Source: Streptomyces sp. NBC_01142
GTDB lineage: Bacteria; Actinomycetota; Actinomycetes; Streptomycetales; Streptomycetaceae
Assembly (NCBI RefSeq): GCF_026341125.1
Contig: NZ_JAPEOR010000002.1
Span: forward strand, 2,108,001-2,172,000
Length of the DNA stretch: 64,000 nt
Direction: 5' to 3'
Position 1 is the first letter of the stretch, and each line of letters begins with the position of its first letter. The notes beneath the pieces were generated by a model that saw nothing but the letters and a program-made list of their open reading frames with translations, was not told the DNA's origin and did not search any database. A program made the position numbers and the translations under genes. Below are positions 27,147 to 36,031 of the stretch, one piece after another.

Positions 27147-28409
27147 TCAGTTGACAGTGGAGGCGGGCGCGGACGGTTTCTCTGCACGCGGCTGTACGAC
27201 GGGGAGCGGGGTGCGCGCCGGGGAGACCGGAGGCGCGGCGAGGACTCTGCGCACGCCGGTCGCGATGCCGGCCGCGAGAATCAGCCAGCCCGCGGCGGCG
27301 AACGTCAGTGCGGTGGCGTTCCACCGGACCGCGCTGGCGCCGGAGTAGACGGCGACGGTCACTACGCCGACGACGACGCCGAAGCTCACCCCTTCCCACA
27401 GCCCGAAGACGAAGAGCCCGACGACGGGCCAGGCCAGGTACTGGACGGCCGACGCGGTGCTGAGCAGCAGCAGGAGCGTCATCGAGAGGGCGACCGCGGA
27501 CGCGGGATGCGCGGGGCGCACCCAGGCGAGCCAGATGCCGGCCACGGCGCAGAGCAGGACGAACACAAAATGGCCGTCGCCGTGGATCGTGGCGATGAAC
27601 CCGTCGGACATCCCCAGCAGATCAGCGAATCTGACGAACCCCCAGAGCCTGGCCCGCCCGCCCTCGTACTCCAGGACCTTCTCCCTGAGGGGGCCGGGCA
27701 CGGTGGCGAGCACCGGACCCCAGATCAGGAGGAGTAGGGCGCCCAGGCCCGCGCAGAAGCGGTTCAGCACCGGCCGGCCGGCCCGTGCGGCGGCCACGAG
27801 CAGGGCAGGGATCGCGACGATCGGAATGAATTTGACGCTGATGGAAAGGGCCGCGGCGAGACCGGCGGCGAGCGGGCTCTTACGGTCGACGAGGAGATAG
27901 GCAGCGGCGATCACGAACATGATGGCGACCGAGTCGGTATTCCCGTGATAACCGGAGGTCGCGAACAGAACGGGGCTCAGCGCACAGCCGATCGAACAGG
28001 CCATCGCCATGCCGGTCGAACGGCGCCGGCGCAGGATTTCGAAAATGAGGAGAGCGGAGACGAAATCCGCGAGGCAGGCGGGCGTACGGATCAGTGTCCC
28101 GAAGGACATTCCCAACTGCTTGAGTTCATCCATCCCCAGCAGCATCCAGCTCGCGAGCGGGGGGTGGTTGTAGACCGGCAGCCGCGGCATCGGGTGTTCG
28201 TAGATGCGAAGCGGTCCGACCTGGCCGATCGCGTGGGCGAACGCGTCGAAGAACCGGACATCGGCGGGGCCGCGCGAGTGGGCGGCGAGAATCATCTTCG
28301 ACACAAAGGCGACTGCCGACACGGAAATGACGACCGCTCGCGCTCTTCGCGTGTCCAGATTTCCCGCTGCCATTCGCATTCGCATGTCCATGGCCGCCGA
28401 ACGTAGCAA
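27147..28409 (-). CDS. Polytopic membrane glycosyltransferase-like protein (GT-C/GT87 type)
   Basis: The 420-residue protein has about 10 hydrophobic helices. After the first helix an acidic loop (GPADVRFFDAFA) lies where GT-C enzymes carry their catalytic Asp, and PVYNHPPLASW matches the conserved loop of DUF2029/GT87-like mannosyltransferases. It would use a polyprenyl-phosphate sugar on the outer face. It is the first gene of a three-gene minus-strand set with the GT2-methyltransferase and the EamA/SMR protein, so the three probably make, flip and use one lipid-linked sugar. The start is uncertain because several Met codons cluster near the N-terminus. Confidence 0.8.
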   Translation of the reverse strand: MLRSAAMDMRMRMAAGNLDTRRARAVVISVSAVAFVSKMILAAHSRGPADVRFFDAFAHAIGQVGPLRIYEHPMPRLPVYNHPPLASWMLLGMDELKQLGMSFGTLIRTPACLADFVSALLIFEILRRRRSTGMAMACSIGCALSPVLFATSGYHGNTDSVAIMFVIAAAYLLVDRKSPLAAGLAAALSISVKFIPIVAIPALLVAAARAGRPVLNRFCAGLGALLLLIWGPVLATVPGPLREKVLEYEGGRARLWGFVRFADLLGMSDGFIATIHGDGHFVFVLLCAVAGIWLAWVRPAHPASAVALSMTLLLLLSTASAVQYLAWPVVGLFVFGLWEGVSFGVVVGVVTVAVYSGASAVRWNATALTFAAAGWLILAAGIATGVRRVLAAPPVSPARTPLPVVQPRAEKPSAPASTVN

Positions 28410-28620
28410 TGCATCGCGTCAACATCGCGCACCGATAAACACACTTACATGCCGCACAGTTCACTGCGCTGCGATCTTAGGCAACGGCCCGGCGCGGTGA
28501 ATCACCCGTACGGTCCACGGCGTCCCGTAATCCGCACGCTTCAGCCCTCGTTCACTACCCGTCCCTTCTATCGTTTTCCCTCATCCATCCAGCACGTCAA
28601 CGGGCAGGCAGGCCAGGCCA

Positions 28621-29688
28621 GTGAAAGCACTTGTACTCTCCGGTGGCGCCGGAACCCGACTGCGGCCGATCACGCACACCTCGGCCAAGCAACTCGTTCC
28701 GGTGGCCAACAAGCCGGTGCTCTTCTACGGCCTCGAGTCGATCGCCGCGGCCGGCATCACCGAGGTCGGCATTGTCGTGGGAGACACGGCGCAGGAGATC
28801 CGCGCGGCGGTCGGCGACGGTTCGCGGTTCGGCATCGACGTCAGCTACATCCGGCAGGAGGTGCCGCTGGGGCTCGCCCATGCGGTGCTGATCTCACGGG
28901 ACTTCCTCGGCGACCAGGACTTTGTGATGTACCTGGGCGACAACTTCATCGTCGGCGGCATCACCGCGCTCGTCGAGGAGTTCCGCGAGCAGCGGCCGGA
29001 CGCGCAGATTCTGCTCACGAAGGTGCCCGATCCCCGCTCGTTCGGCGTGGCCGAGCTCGACGACGAGGGGCAGGTGGTGCGTCTGGAGGAGAAACCGTCG
29101 CAGCCGCGCAGCGACCTCGCGCTGGTGGGCGTGTACCTCTTCACCCCCGCCGTGCACGAGGCGGTGCGCTCCATCTCCCCCTCCGCCCGCGGCGAGCTGG
29201 AGATCACCCACGCGCTGCAGTGGCTCATCGACGGCGACCGGCGGGTGGCCTCCACGATCATCGACGGGTACTGGAAGGACACCGGCAACGTCGCCGACAT
29301 GCTGGAGGTCAACCGGTCGGTCCTGGAGCGGCTCACCCCGAAGCACGAGGGCAGCGTGGACGACCTCACGGAGATCATCGGCCGGGTACGGATCGGGCCG
29401 GGCGCCACGGTCCGCGCCTCGCGCATCATGGGTCCCGCCGTCATCGGCCCCGGCACGGTCGTGGAGCGCTCGTACATCGGGCCTTCCACTTCGATCGCCG
29501 AGAACTGCCGGGTCACGGACAGCGAGATCGAGTACTCCATCGTCCTGAGCGGCTCGTCCCTGGAGGGGGTGGGCCGGGTGGAGGCCTCGCTGATCGGCCG
29601 GGATGTCGAGATCACCCCGGCGCCGAACATCCCGGCCGCGCACCGGCTGGTGCTCGGCGACCACAGCAGGGTGCAGATCTCGGGCTGA
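28621..29688 (+). CDS. rfbA: Glucose-1-phosphate thymidylyltransferase, long form
   Basis: The 355-residue protein begins with the nucleotidyltransferase signature LSGGAGTRLRPIT and PVANKPVLFYGLE, then GDNFIVGG and EEKPSQPRSDLALVG. After residue 240 a left-handed beta-helix follows (IGPGATV, IGPGTVV, IGPSTSIAENC). The length and helix match the StrD/RmlA long type of actinomycetes, which makes dTDP-glucose for deoxysugars. The start is GTG at 28621. It is divergent from the GT-C gene. Neighbouring rfbBCD genes are absent, so the rest of the pathway must be elsewhere. Confidence 0.9.
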   Translation: MKALVLSGGAGTRLRPITHTSAKQLVPVANKPVLFYGLESIAAAGITEVGIVVGDTAQEIRAAVGDGSRFGIDVSYIRQEVPLGLAHAVLISRDFLGDQDFVMYLGDNFIVGGITALVEEFREQRPDAQILLTKVPDPRSFGVAELDDEGQVVRLEEKPSQPRSDLALVGVYLFTPAVHEAVRSISPSARGELEITHALQWLIDGDRRVASTIIDGYWKDTGNVADMLEVNRSVLERLTPKHEGSVDDLTEIIGRVRIGPGATVRASRIMGPAVIGPGTVVERSYIGPSTSIAENCRVTDSEIEYSIVLSGSSLEGVGRVEASLIGRDVEITPAPNIPAAHRLVLGDHSRVQISG

Positions 29689-29707
29689 CCGACGACGCGT
29701 ACGGCAG

Positions 29708-29734
29708 CGCCCGCGGGTGAAGCACCCGCGGGCG
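29708..29734. terminator. Bidirectional terminator after rfbA-like gene
   Basis: CGCCCGCGGGTG and CACCCGCGGGCG form a 12-bp stem with a 3-base loop. It lies between convergent genes. Confidence 0.85.
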
Positions 29735-29743
29735 TCGTCGTGC

Positions 29744-32700
29744 CTACCGGCCGGTGAGTTCCCGCAGCACCCGGTCGGCCACCGCGGCGGCCGCCCCCGC
29801 GTCGTCGAGATCGCAGAACACCTCGCGGAACGCGTCGTACGCCCGCGCATGTCCGGCGGTGGCGGCCGCCGGGTCCCGCAGCGCCTCGATCAGCTCCGGA
29901 CTGCCGGGCAGGAGCGGCCCCGGCGCCCGGTTCTCGAAGTCGAAGTAGAAGCCGCGCAGGGTGTCCCGGTAGTGCTCCAGGTCGTACGTGTGGAACAGCA
30001 TCGGGCGGCCGGTCTGCGCGAAGTCGAACATCAGCGAGGAGTAGTCGGTGACGAGTGCGTCGCTCACCAGCATCAGCTCGGCCACGTCCGGGTAGCGCGA
30101 GACGTCACGGACGAAGCCGCCGGTCTCCGGCAGCCGGTCGGTGACCAGGTAGTGGCGGCGGACCAGCAGGACATGGCTGTCGCCGAGCGCCGCCCGGGCC
30201 GCGGTGAGGTCGAGCCGGAGGTCGAGGGCGTAGCCGGAGCCCTTGGGCCGGTCCTCGCGCCAGGTCGGGGCGTACAGCACGACCTTCTTGCCCTCGGGGA
30301 TGTCCAGGCGCTCGCGGACGCTCGCGGCGACCTTGTGCCGGTCCTCCGCGTGCAGCAGGGCGTTGCGCGGATAGCCGGATTCGATGACCTCGCCCTCGTA
30401 GCCGAAGGCGCGGCGCAGGATGGGGGTGGAGAAGCGGTTGGGCGAGACGAGCAGGTTCCACTGCCCGGCGCGCTGCGGCAGCGACTCGATGTAGGGGCGG
30501 TTGGCCTGCGAGGTCCCCAGCAGATCGCGGCCGATGCGCTTGAGCGGTGTGCCGTGCCAGGTCTGCACGACGAACTGGTCGCGGCCGCGCTCGAACCACT
30601 GGGGCAGCTGCGTGTTCGTCACCACCGCCCGCGAGGTCGCCAGCGCCTCGTGCCACTCGTTGCCGCCGTACTCCACCGCGCGTGCCCCTGCGGGCAGGGC
30701 CGCCTGCTGGTCGCGTACGACCCACAGACACGCGAACCCGCTCTCGCGGCGCAGCAGTTCCTCGTGGACGGCGCGCGGGGAGTCGGAGTACTGGCGGCCG
30801 TCGAAACTGGAGAAGAGAACGGTGTCGCGGCGGGGGCCGCCGCGCAGGGACGCGTACCGCCGGCGCATCCTCCTCTCGTGGGGCCCGCCGCGCTCGCCCG
30901 CGGCCAGCGCCGACCCGGACTCCAGCACCAGCTGGTCGTGGAAGCGGCGGTTCAGGACGAAGTCCCGTCCGTGCACGCGCTGTACGGCGGGTACGGCGGC
31001 GTGCTCGGCGGGGGCCAGGCGCACCGGCTTGTAACACTCCGTGTCGCTCTCGCCGCGCGCGCGGAGGAAGAGATACCAGCGGCCCTCGGCCAGCGGCAGC
31101 TCTCCGCCGATGCCTTCGACGGCGGCGGGGGTGAGGACGGCACGGAACCTGCCGTCCTTCAGCATCGGGTCGAAGACCGCCTCTTCGTGACTGCCACTGT
31201 GCTGGAGCACCAGCTCGGGCTCGCAGAAGACGTGTTGCGGAAAGCTGCCCTCGACCGTGAGCTCGCCGGCGGGCGTCAGGGCGAAGGCGTCGACGATCGG
31301 CCGGGCGCTCTGGTCGGACAGGACGAGGTTGCCGGACGCGCCGGCGGTGACGACGAGTTCGCGCGCCGCATCGTCGAGGGGGTAGCGGCCGGGGTCGACG
31401 GCCGTGCGTACTCCGATCGGGACCCTGCTTCCGTCGGCACGGACCAGCCGGACGCCCCAGGGGCTGGTGCGGGGCGCACCGTCGGGGACGAAGACGTCGA
31501 GCGGCACGTCCGCGGTGAAGCCGGAGTCCGTGACGGCGGCGGGGACCTCGTGGACCTCCTTGGTGTGCCGGTTCTCCAGCCGCAGAGCCGTGGGCGCCGC
31601 CCCGGACAGGACCGTGCCGTCGATCCGTACGCAGCCGTCGACGGGACGGTGGCCGCTCAGCAGGGCCGCGACCCGCTCCGCCTTCAGCCGCAGCTTGTTG
31701 CCGGACAGCTCGGGCACGATGCGCAGATCGTCGCGTACATGATGGACGGCAGGGGCCGCGGGATTGCCGAGCATCCGCAGCGGACCGCGGCGCAGGGAGG
31801 TGGCGCGCAGGATGCCGACTTCCAGGCTCCAGGTGGCAGAGTCGCCCAGCCGTGCCGGGTCGACAACCGTCTCGAAGCCCGCCCGGTCGTAGCAGTGCAT
31901 GCCTTGGCGGGAGTCGGCGGTGGCTTCGGGCATGAAGACCGTGCGCAGCCGGAGCGGGAGCACGCGACGGCGGCCGGAGCGCAGCCAGCCGAGGGTGAGC
32001 GCGCGCCGCCGCAGCCTGCCGACGGGGCGGTTGCGGACGTACGCGTACCCCTTGATGTGCAGCTTGCCGTCCCGCCACGCCGCCTCGGTGATGTCCGACA
32101 TCACGGGGAGGTCGGCCTTGTTCAGTTCGGTGACGCGGCTCGGGAGGCGGGCGGCGACGCCGGGGTAGGCGGCGCGGAGCCTGCGCACCCCGCGGACGCG
32201 GAAGGCATCGCGGTTCTTCTTCTCGAAGGAGAGCAGGTCGAGGAGTTCGGTGAGCCGCCGTTCACGTACGAGCTGCCACTTGACGCGCAGATGCAGCGGA
32301 AGTCCGTCCAGGACGGCCCGGTCGACGCTCTCGGCGAAGGCACCGGCCTGGTCGAGGAAGGCCTCGTGGTACTCGGCATCCCCCTGCGGCAGTGCCTCCA
32401 TGAACAGCCACAGATCACTGCTGAGCACACTGGTGTCGTAACGCCGTCTGCCCTCGGCCCACTTGGGCTCGGACGCGAGGAACCGGCTGGCGCTGGTGAC
32501 CGACCGGGTGCGGTCCTGCACCGCCTTGGGGCGGGCCCGGCGGGTGGTGATCGAGCCGTCCCGGTCGCGCCAGAGGTAGACCGTCTCGTGCAGCACGTCG
32601 ACGGCGGCGGCAAGGAAATGCGCGGGCAGGATCACCGGGATGTCCTCGAACAGGACGCCTTCGGGGAACGCGAAGGAGTGCCGGTCCCAGAACGCCCTGC

Positions 32701-33208
32701 GGAACACCTTGTTGCAGGCGATGCGGTCGTAGAGCAGCGACCAGTCCCGGGTGACGTGGGTGGCCGTGCGGGACGTCGCCATCGGCTCGCGGAACATCGG
32801 GGACTGCCCGGTCCTGCCGTTCGCCCGCAGCCGGAAGACATTGCCGGTCGCGAGGTCCGAGCCGGAGGCGTCGAGCGAGGACACCATGCGGGCGTACGCG
32901 TCGGAGGGCACGAGGTCGTCACTGTCGACGAACGCCAGGAACTCGCCGCGGGCTTCGCGGATGCCGGTGTTGCGTGCGGCGCCGAGTCCGGCGTTGGCCT
33001 GCGGGACGAGCCGGAAACGGTCGTCCTCGGCGGCGAAGCGGCGGGCGATGGCCGCGCTGCCGTCCGTCGATCCGTCGTCCACCATGACGACTTCCAGGTC
33101 CCGCAGGGTCTGGTCGGCCAGCGAGCGCAGGCACTCCTCGAGATAGTCCTCCACGTTGTAGACGGGGACGACGACGCTGAGCCGAAGCGGCATGGTGAGC
33201 ACGTCCAT
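29744..33208 (-). CDS. Large GT2 / TagF-like bifunctional wall-polymer synthase
   Basis: The 1154-residue protein has an N-terminal GT-A domain (about 9-230) with VVPVYNVEDYLEECL, MVDDGSTDGS and DSD (95-97). The middle region (about 350-760) is beta-rich with no catalytic motif (for example KLHIKGYAYVRNRPVGRL). The C-terminal TagF-like glycerophosphotransferase (about 780-1154) has TWHGTPLKRIG, ESGYPRNALL, YAPTWRED and LVTDYSSLMFDF. It is a third GT2-TagF fusion, about 400 residues longer than the other two because of the middle domain. The start is ATG 33208 or 33193. It probably polymerises or decorates a teichoic-type polymer. Confidence 0.9.
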   Translation of the reverse strand: MDVLTMPLRLSVVVPVYNVEDYLEECLRSLADQTLRDLEVVMVDDGSTDGSAAIARRFAAEDDRFRLVPQANAGLGAARNTGIREARGEFLAFVDSDDLVPSDAYARMVSSLDASGSDLATGNVFRLRANGRTGQSPMFREPMATSRTATHVTRDWSLLYDRIACNKVFRRAFWDRHSFAFPEGVLFEDIPVILPAHFLAAAVDVLHETVYLWRDRDGSITTRRARPKAVQDRTRSVTSASRFLASEPKWAEGRRRYDTSVLSSDLWLFMEALPQGDAEYHEAFLDQAGAFAESVDRAVLDGLPLHLRVKWQLVRERRLTELLDLLSFEKKNRDAFRVRGVRRLRAAYPGVAARLPSRVTELNKADLPVMSDITEAAWRDGKLHIKGYAYVRNRPVGRLRRRALTLGWLRSGRRRVLPLRLRTVFMPEATADSRQGMHCYDRAGFETVVDPARLGDSATWSLEVGILRATSLRRGPLRMLGNPAAPAVHHVRDDLRIVPELSGNKLRLKAERVAALLSGHRPVDGCVRIDGTVLSGAAPTALRLENRHTKEVHEVPAAVTDSGFTADVPLDVFVPDGAPRTSPWGVRLVRADGSRVPIGVRTAVDPGRYPLDDAARELVVTAGASGNLVLSDQSARPIVDAFALTPAGELTVEGSFPQHVFCEPELVLQHSGSHEEAVFDPMLKDGRFRAVLTPAAVEGIGGELPLAEGRWYLFLRARGESDTECYKPVRLAPAEHAAVPAVQRVHGRDFVLNRRFHDQLVLESGSALAAGERGGPHERRMRRRYASLRGGPRRDTVLFSSFDGRQYSDSPRAVHEELLRRESGFACLWVVRDQQAALPAGARAVEYGGNEWHEALATSRAVVTNTQLPQWFERGRDQFVVQTWHGTPLKRIGRDLLGTSQANRPYIESLPQRAGQWNLLVSPNRFSTPILRRAFGYEGEVIESGYPRNALLHAEDRHKVAASVRERLDIPEGKKVVLYAPTWREDRPKGSGYALDLRLDLTAARAALGDSHVLLVRRHYLVTDRLPETGGFVRDVSRYPDVAELMLVSDALVTDYSSLMFDFAQTGRPMLFHTYDLEHYRDTLRGFYFDFENRAPGPLLPGSPELIEALRDPAAATAGHARAYDAFREVFCDLDDAGAAAAVADRVLRELTGR

Positions 33209-33338
33209 TCAAGAGCGCGGGGTTGCTGAGCGCGGGTTGCTGGGAGAACAACCCGTACGGCGGGCAAGGGTCACCGCCCGCTGAGCCGTACGGGTGACGG
33301 CGCGGGAGCGCGGCACGCCCGTACGGAAGCGATGAGGT

Positions 33339-34886
33339 GTGCCCACCTCTTCCGTTCCTGCCACGCCCCCTGCAGTTTCCGTTCCTGCCACGCCCCCTGC
33401 AGTCCGGCGGCCCGGCGTCTACTTCCTGCTCGGCGGGCTCTTCTGGGTGGTGATGTCGGCGGCGGCCTGGCGCGTACCGATCTGCTGCGACTTCGGGCAG
33501 CACGCGGCGGTCGTCGAACGGCTGCGGGCGGATCTGCTGCACCCCACGCACCCGATGGCCGATCTGCCGGGCGCCGGCAGCCCGTACTACTCCCCCTTCA
33601 CGGTGGTCCAGGGGCTGATCGCCCAGGCCACCTCGCTGCCGGGGTGGCTGGTCGTCAGACTCTCCGGGCCGGTCAATCTGCTGGTGCTGCTCACCGGCAT
33701 CGGCCGCTTCACCCGGCTGTTCACCGAGCGCCGGTGGGCTCCCGTACTGGCACTGGCCGCGATGGTGCTGCTGTGGGGGACGGCGCCCGCGTGGTGGAGC
33801 GGCTATCTCGGGCTGATGTCGATGACCGGGAATCTGCCGTATCCGAGCACGTTCGCGATCGGGGTCGCCTTCCATCTGTGGGCGTGGACGGGACGCGCGG
33901 CGCGGGAAGGGGCGGGCCTCTGGACGCATGCCGCGCTGGGGGTGATTCTCGGGCTGGTCCTGCTGATCCACCCGATCTCGTCGGCGGGTGCGCTGCTCGG
34001 TGTGGCCGCTCTGGTCGCGGGGTGGCAGAGCGGGTGGGGGCGTGCGGTGGCCGCGCGTTGGGCGCTGACGGGGGCGGCGGCGGTCGCGGTGGGCGTGTCC
34101 TGGCCGTACTTCGACGTCTTCTCGCTCGTCGGCGACACGCTCGTCGACGGGATCCATCGGCGGCTGTACGAGAATCTGCCCGGAAAGCTCTGGCTGGCGG
34201 CGGTCTGCCTGCCGGCTCTGTGGCTGCGGCTGCGCCGCGACCGGCGCGACCCGCTGGTGCTGATGTGCGCGGCGGCGGTGCTGGCGGTGGCGTACGGCCG
34301 TCTCGGCGGCCACTACACGTACGGCCGCCTGATCGGATTCGCCCTGATCCCGGGGCAGATCGCCCTGGCCGTGGAACTGTCCGCGCCCGGCCCCCGGCCC
34401 CACTGGCGAGCGGCGCGCCGGTTTCTGGCGCCGCTCGCCGCGGGGGCGGCCTGCCTCGGGTTCTTCACGGTCCAGGCCGGGGCGGTGGTCCCCCGCTCCC
34501 TGGACCCGATCGGCTTCGCACAGCCCCCGCGTCCGGCCCGATACCTGTGGGCGGCGGAGCACATCGCGGTGGGCGAGGTGGTCCTGACGAACGCGGACGC
34601 CGCACTCCGCACCCTCCCGGCCTACGGCCCTTACCTGGTCGCCCCGAAGTGGCCGGACCCCTCCCTCCCGGAGGCGGACCGCCGTGCACGTACACGGGAC
34701 GTGGGCCTGTATCTCTCGCCCCGGACCCCCGCCCCTGATCGCGCGAGGATCGCCACGCGCTACGCAGTGCGCTGGCTCCTGCTGACCCCGGTGCAGCGCG
34801 TCCCGCGGGAGGCGGTGGTGGTGGCGTACGGCCCGGACACGGGCGAGATCCTGGCGCGGGTACCGGTGCGGGTACCGGTGCGCTGA
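33339..34886 (+). CDS. Polytopic membrane protein, GT-C-like, function unknown
   Basis: The 515-residue protein starts with GTG at 33339. The N-terminus contains two identical 9-residue repeats (SVPATPPAV), then about ten membrane helices. A loop after helix 1 (CCDFGQHAAVVERL) carries an Asp where GT-C glycosyltransferases have theirs, and a later loop has YYSPFTVVQG. These hints, plus its place among wall-polymer genes, suggest a membrane glycosyltransferase, but I do not recognise the family. The C-terminus ends in a repeated VPVRVPVR. Confidence 0.75.
   Translation: MPTSSVPATPPAVSVPATPPAVRRPGVYFLLGGLFWVVMSAAAWRVPICCDFGQHAAVVERLRADLLHPTHPMADLPGAGSPYYSPFTVVQGLIAQATSLPGWLVVRLSGPVNLLVLLTGIGRFTRLFTERRWAPVLALAAMVLLWGTAPAWWSGYLGLMSMTGNLPYPSTFAIGVAFHLWAWTGRAAREGAGLWTHAALGVILGLVLLIHPISSAGALLGVAALVAGWQSGWGRAVAARWALTGAAAVAVGVSWPYFDVFSLVGDTLVDGIHRRLYENLPGKLWLAAVCLPALWLRLRRDRRDPLVLMCAAAVLAVAYGRLGGHYTYGRLIGFALIPGQIALAVELSAPGPRPHWRAARRFLAPLAAGAACLGFFTVQAGAVVPRSLDPIGFAQPPRPARYLWAAEHIAVGEVVLTNADAALRTLPAYGPYLVAPKWPDPSLPEADRRARTRDVGLYLSPRTPAPDRARIATRYAVRWLLLTPVQRVPREAVVVAYGPDTGEILARVPVRVPVR
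33350..33403 (+). repeat. Perfect 27-bp tandem duplication in the coding start
   Basis: Two identical 27-bp units begin TTCCGTTCCTGCCACGCCCC, at 33350-33376 and 33377-33403. They keep the reading frame, adding nine residues near the N-terminus of the membrane protein. Confidence 0.95.
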
Positions 34887-34904
34887 AGGGCTTCAGTCCC
34901 GCCC

Positions 34905-34934
34905 ACGCACTCACGCACTCACGCACTCACGCAC
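34905..34934. repeat. 8-bp microsatellite-like repeat
   Basis: ACGCACTC is repeated nearly four times between the membrane protein gene and the tetR remnant. Confidence 0.85.
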
Positions 34935-34979
34935 GGACGAGGGGCCGGGGGCCGGGGGCGAGCTGCGGCACAGCCCCTG

Positions 34980-35300
34980 TCACGCCCGGAGCGCCGCCAC
35001 CGCCGATGCCGCCAGGTCGTCCAGGTACCCCTCCGGCAGCCCGCTCCGTACCACCACGAGCCGCCAGTACAGCGGGCCCACGATCACATCCAGCGCCCTG
35101 TCGGGGTCTGTCGATTCCGGGAGTTCGCCGCGGGCCACCGCCTCCCGTACGACCAGCGCCGCGACGCCCTGCTGGTGGTCCAGCAGCGCCGCCTTGATCG
35201 CGTCCGAGATCTCCGGGTGGCGGGCCGCCTCGACCAGGAGGTCCGGGATCACCTGCGAGGCCACCGGGTGGCGCAGAGTGTGCGATGCCACCTCGAGCAG
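34980..35300 (-). pseudogene. TetR-family regulator, C-terminal remnant
   Basis: The about 107 residues match the end of a TetR ligand-binding domain: RALLEVASHTLRHPV, PDLLVEAARHPEI, then LDVIVGPLYWRLVV. The DNA-binding helix-turn-helix, which should lie at higher coordinates, is missing; the sequence there is instead the coding sequence of the tagH-like gene on the opposite strand. The remnant cannot bind DNA as a TetR repressor. It marks one side of an apparent deletion junction near 35300. Confidence 0.82.
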
Positions 35301-36004
35301 CGCCCGGCAAGGGGGGCAGTGCCACCTCCGCCCTCAGCCGGATCGTCTCGCGCCGGGCCGCCCCCGGTGTCAGCGAGGTGCACGCCGTCAAGGGAGTCAG
35401 CTTCGCCGCGTACAAGGGCGAGGCGATCGGCCTGATCGGCTCCAACGGCTCGGGGAAGTCGACCCTGCTCAAGGCCATCGCGGGCCTGCTGCCGCCCTCC
35501 CGGGGCAAGGTGTTCACCCAGGGCCGGCCCTCACTCCTCGGCGTGAACGCGGCGCTGATGTCCGATCTGACCGGCGAGCGCAATGTCATCCTCGGCGGCC
35601 TCGCGATGGGCATGACGCGCGAGCAGATCCGCGAACGCTACGACGGCATCGTCGACTTCTCGGGGATCAACGACAAGGGCGACTTCATATCGTTGCCGAT
35701 GCGCACGTACTCCTCGGGCATGGGAGCCCGCCTGCGGTTCTCGATCGCCGCCGCGAAGAGCCATGACGTACTGCTGATCGACGAGGCGCTGTCCACGGGC
35801 GACGCCCGCTTCCGGCGGCGCAGTCAGCGGCGCATCGACGAGCTGAGGGCGGAGGCCGGCACGGTCTTCCTGGTCAGCCACAACAACAGCACCGTCACCG
35901 AGAGCTGCGACCGCGCCCTCTGGCTGGAGGCGGGGACGCTGCGGAGGGACGGACCGGCGAAGGAAGTCGTGGCGGAGTACGAGCGGTTCACTGCCGGTGA
36001 ATAG
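35285..36004 (+). pseudogene. tagH: TagH-like polysaccharide/teichoic acid export ATPase, N-terminally truncated
   Basis: The about 240 residues cover most of an ABC ATPase of the wall-polymer export type: GKGGSATSALSRIVSRR, VHAVKGVSFAAYKGE, Walker A IGSNGSGKST, signature YSSGMGARLRFS, Walker B VLLIDEALSTGD and the switch VSHN. TagH proteins normally begin with a further 20-30 residues that include the A-loop aromatic contacting the adenine. Here they are replaced by a short chance extension (MPPRAAP) read from inside the tetR remnant, with no good ribosome site. The partner permease TagG, usually next to it, is not in the window. Function is doubtful. Confidence 0.8.
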
Positions 36005-36031
36005 CCACAAAAGGTACTAAATTTCCCCTCT

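Noticed and set aside
29603..33229. A 1208-codon open frame antisense to the large GT2-TagF gene
   Set aside because: It has shadow composition, no motif and no ribosome site; the minus-strand product has clear catalytic motifs.
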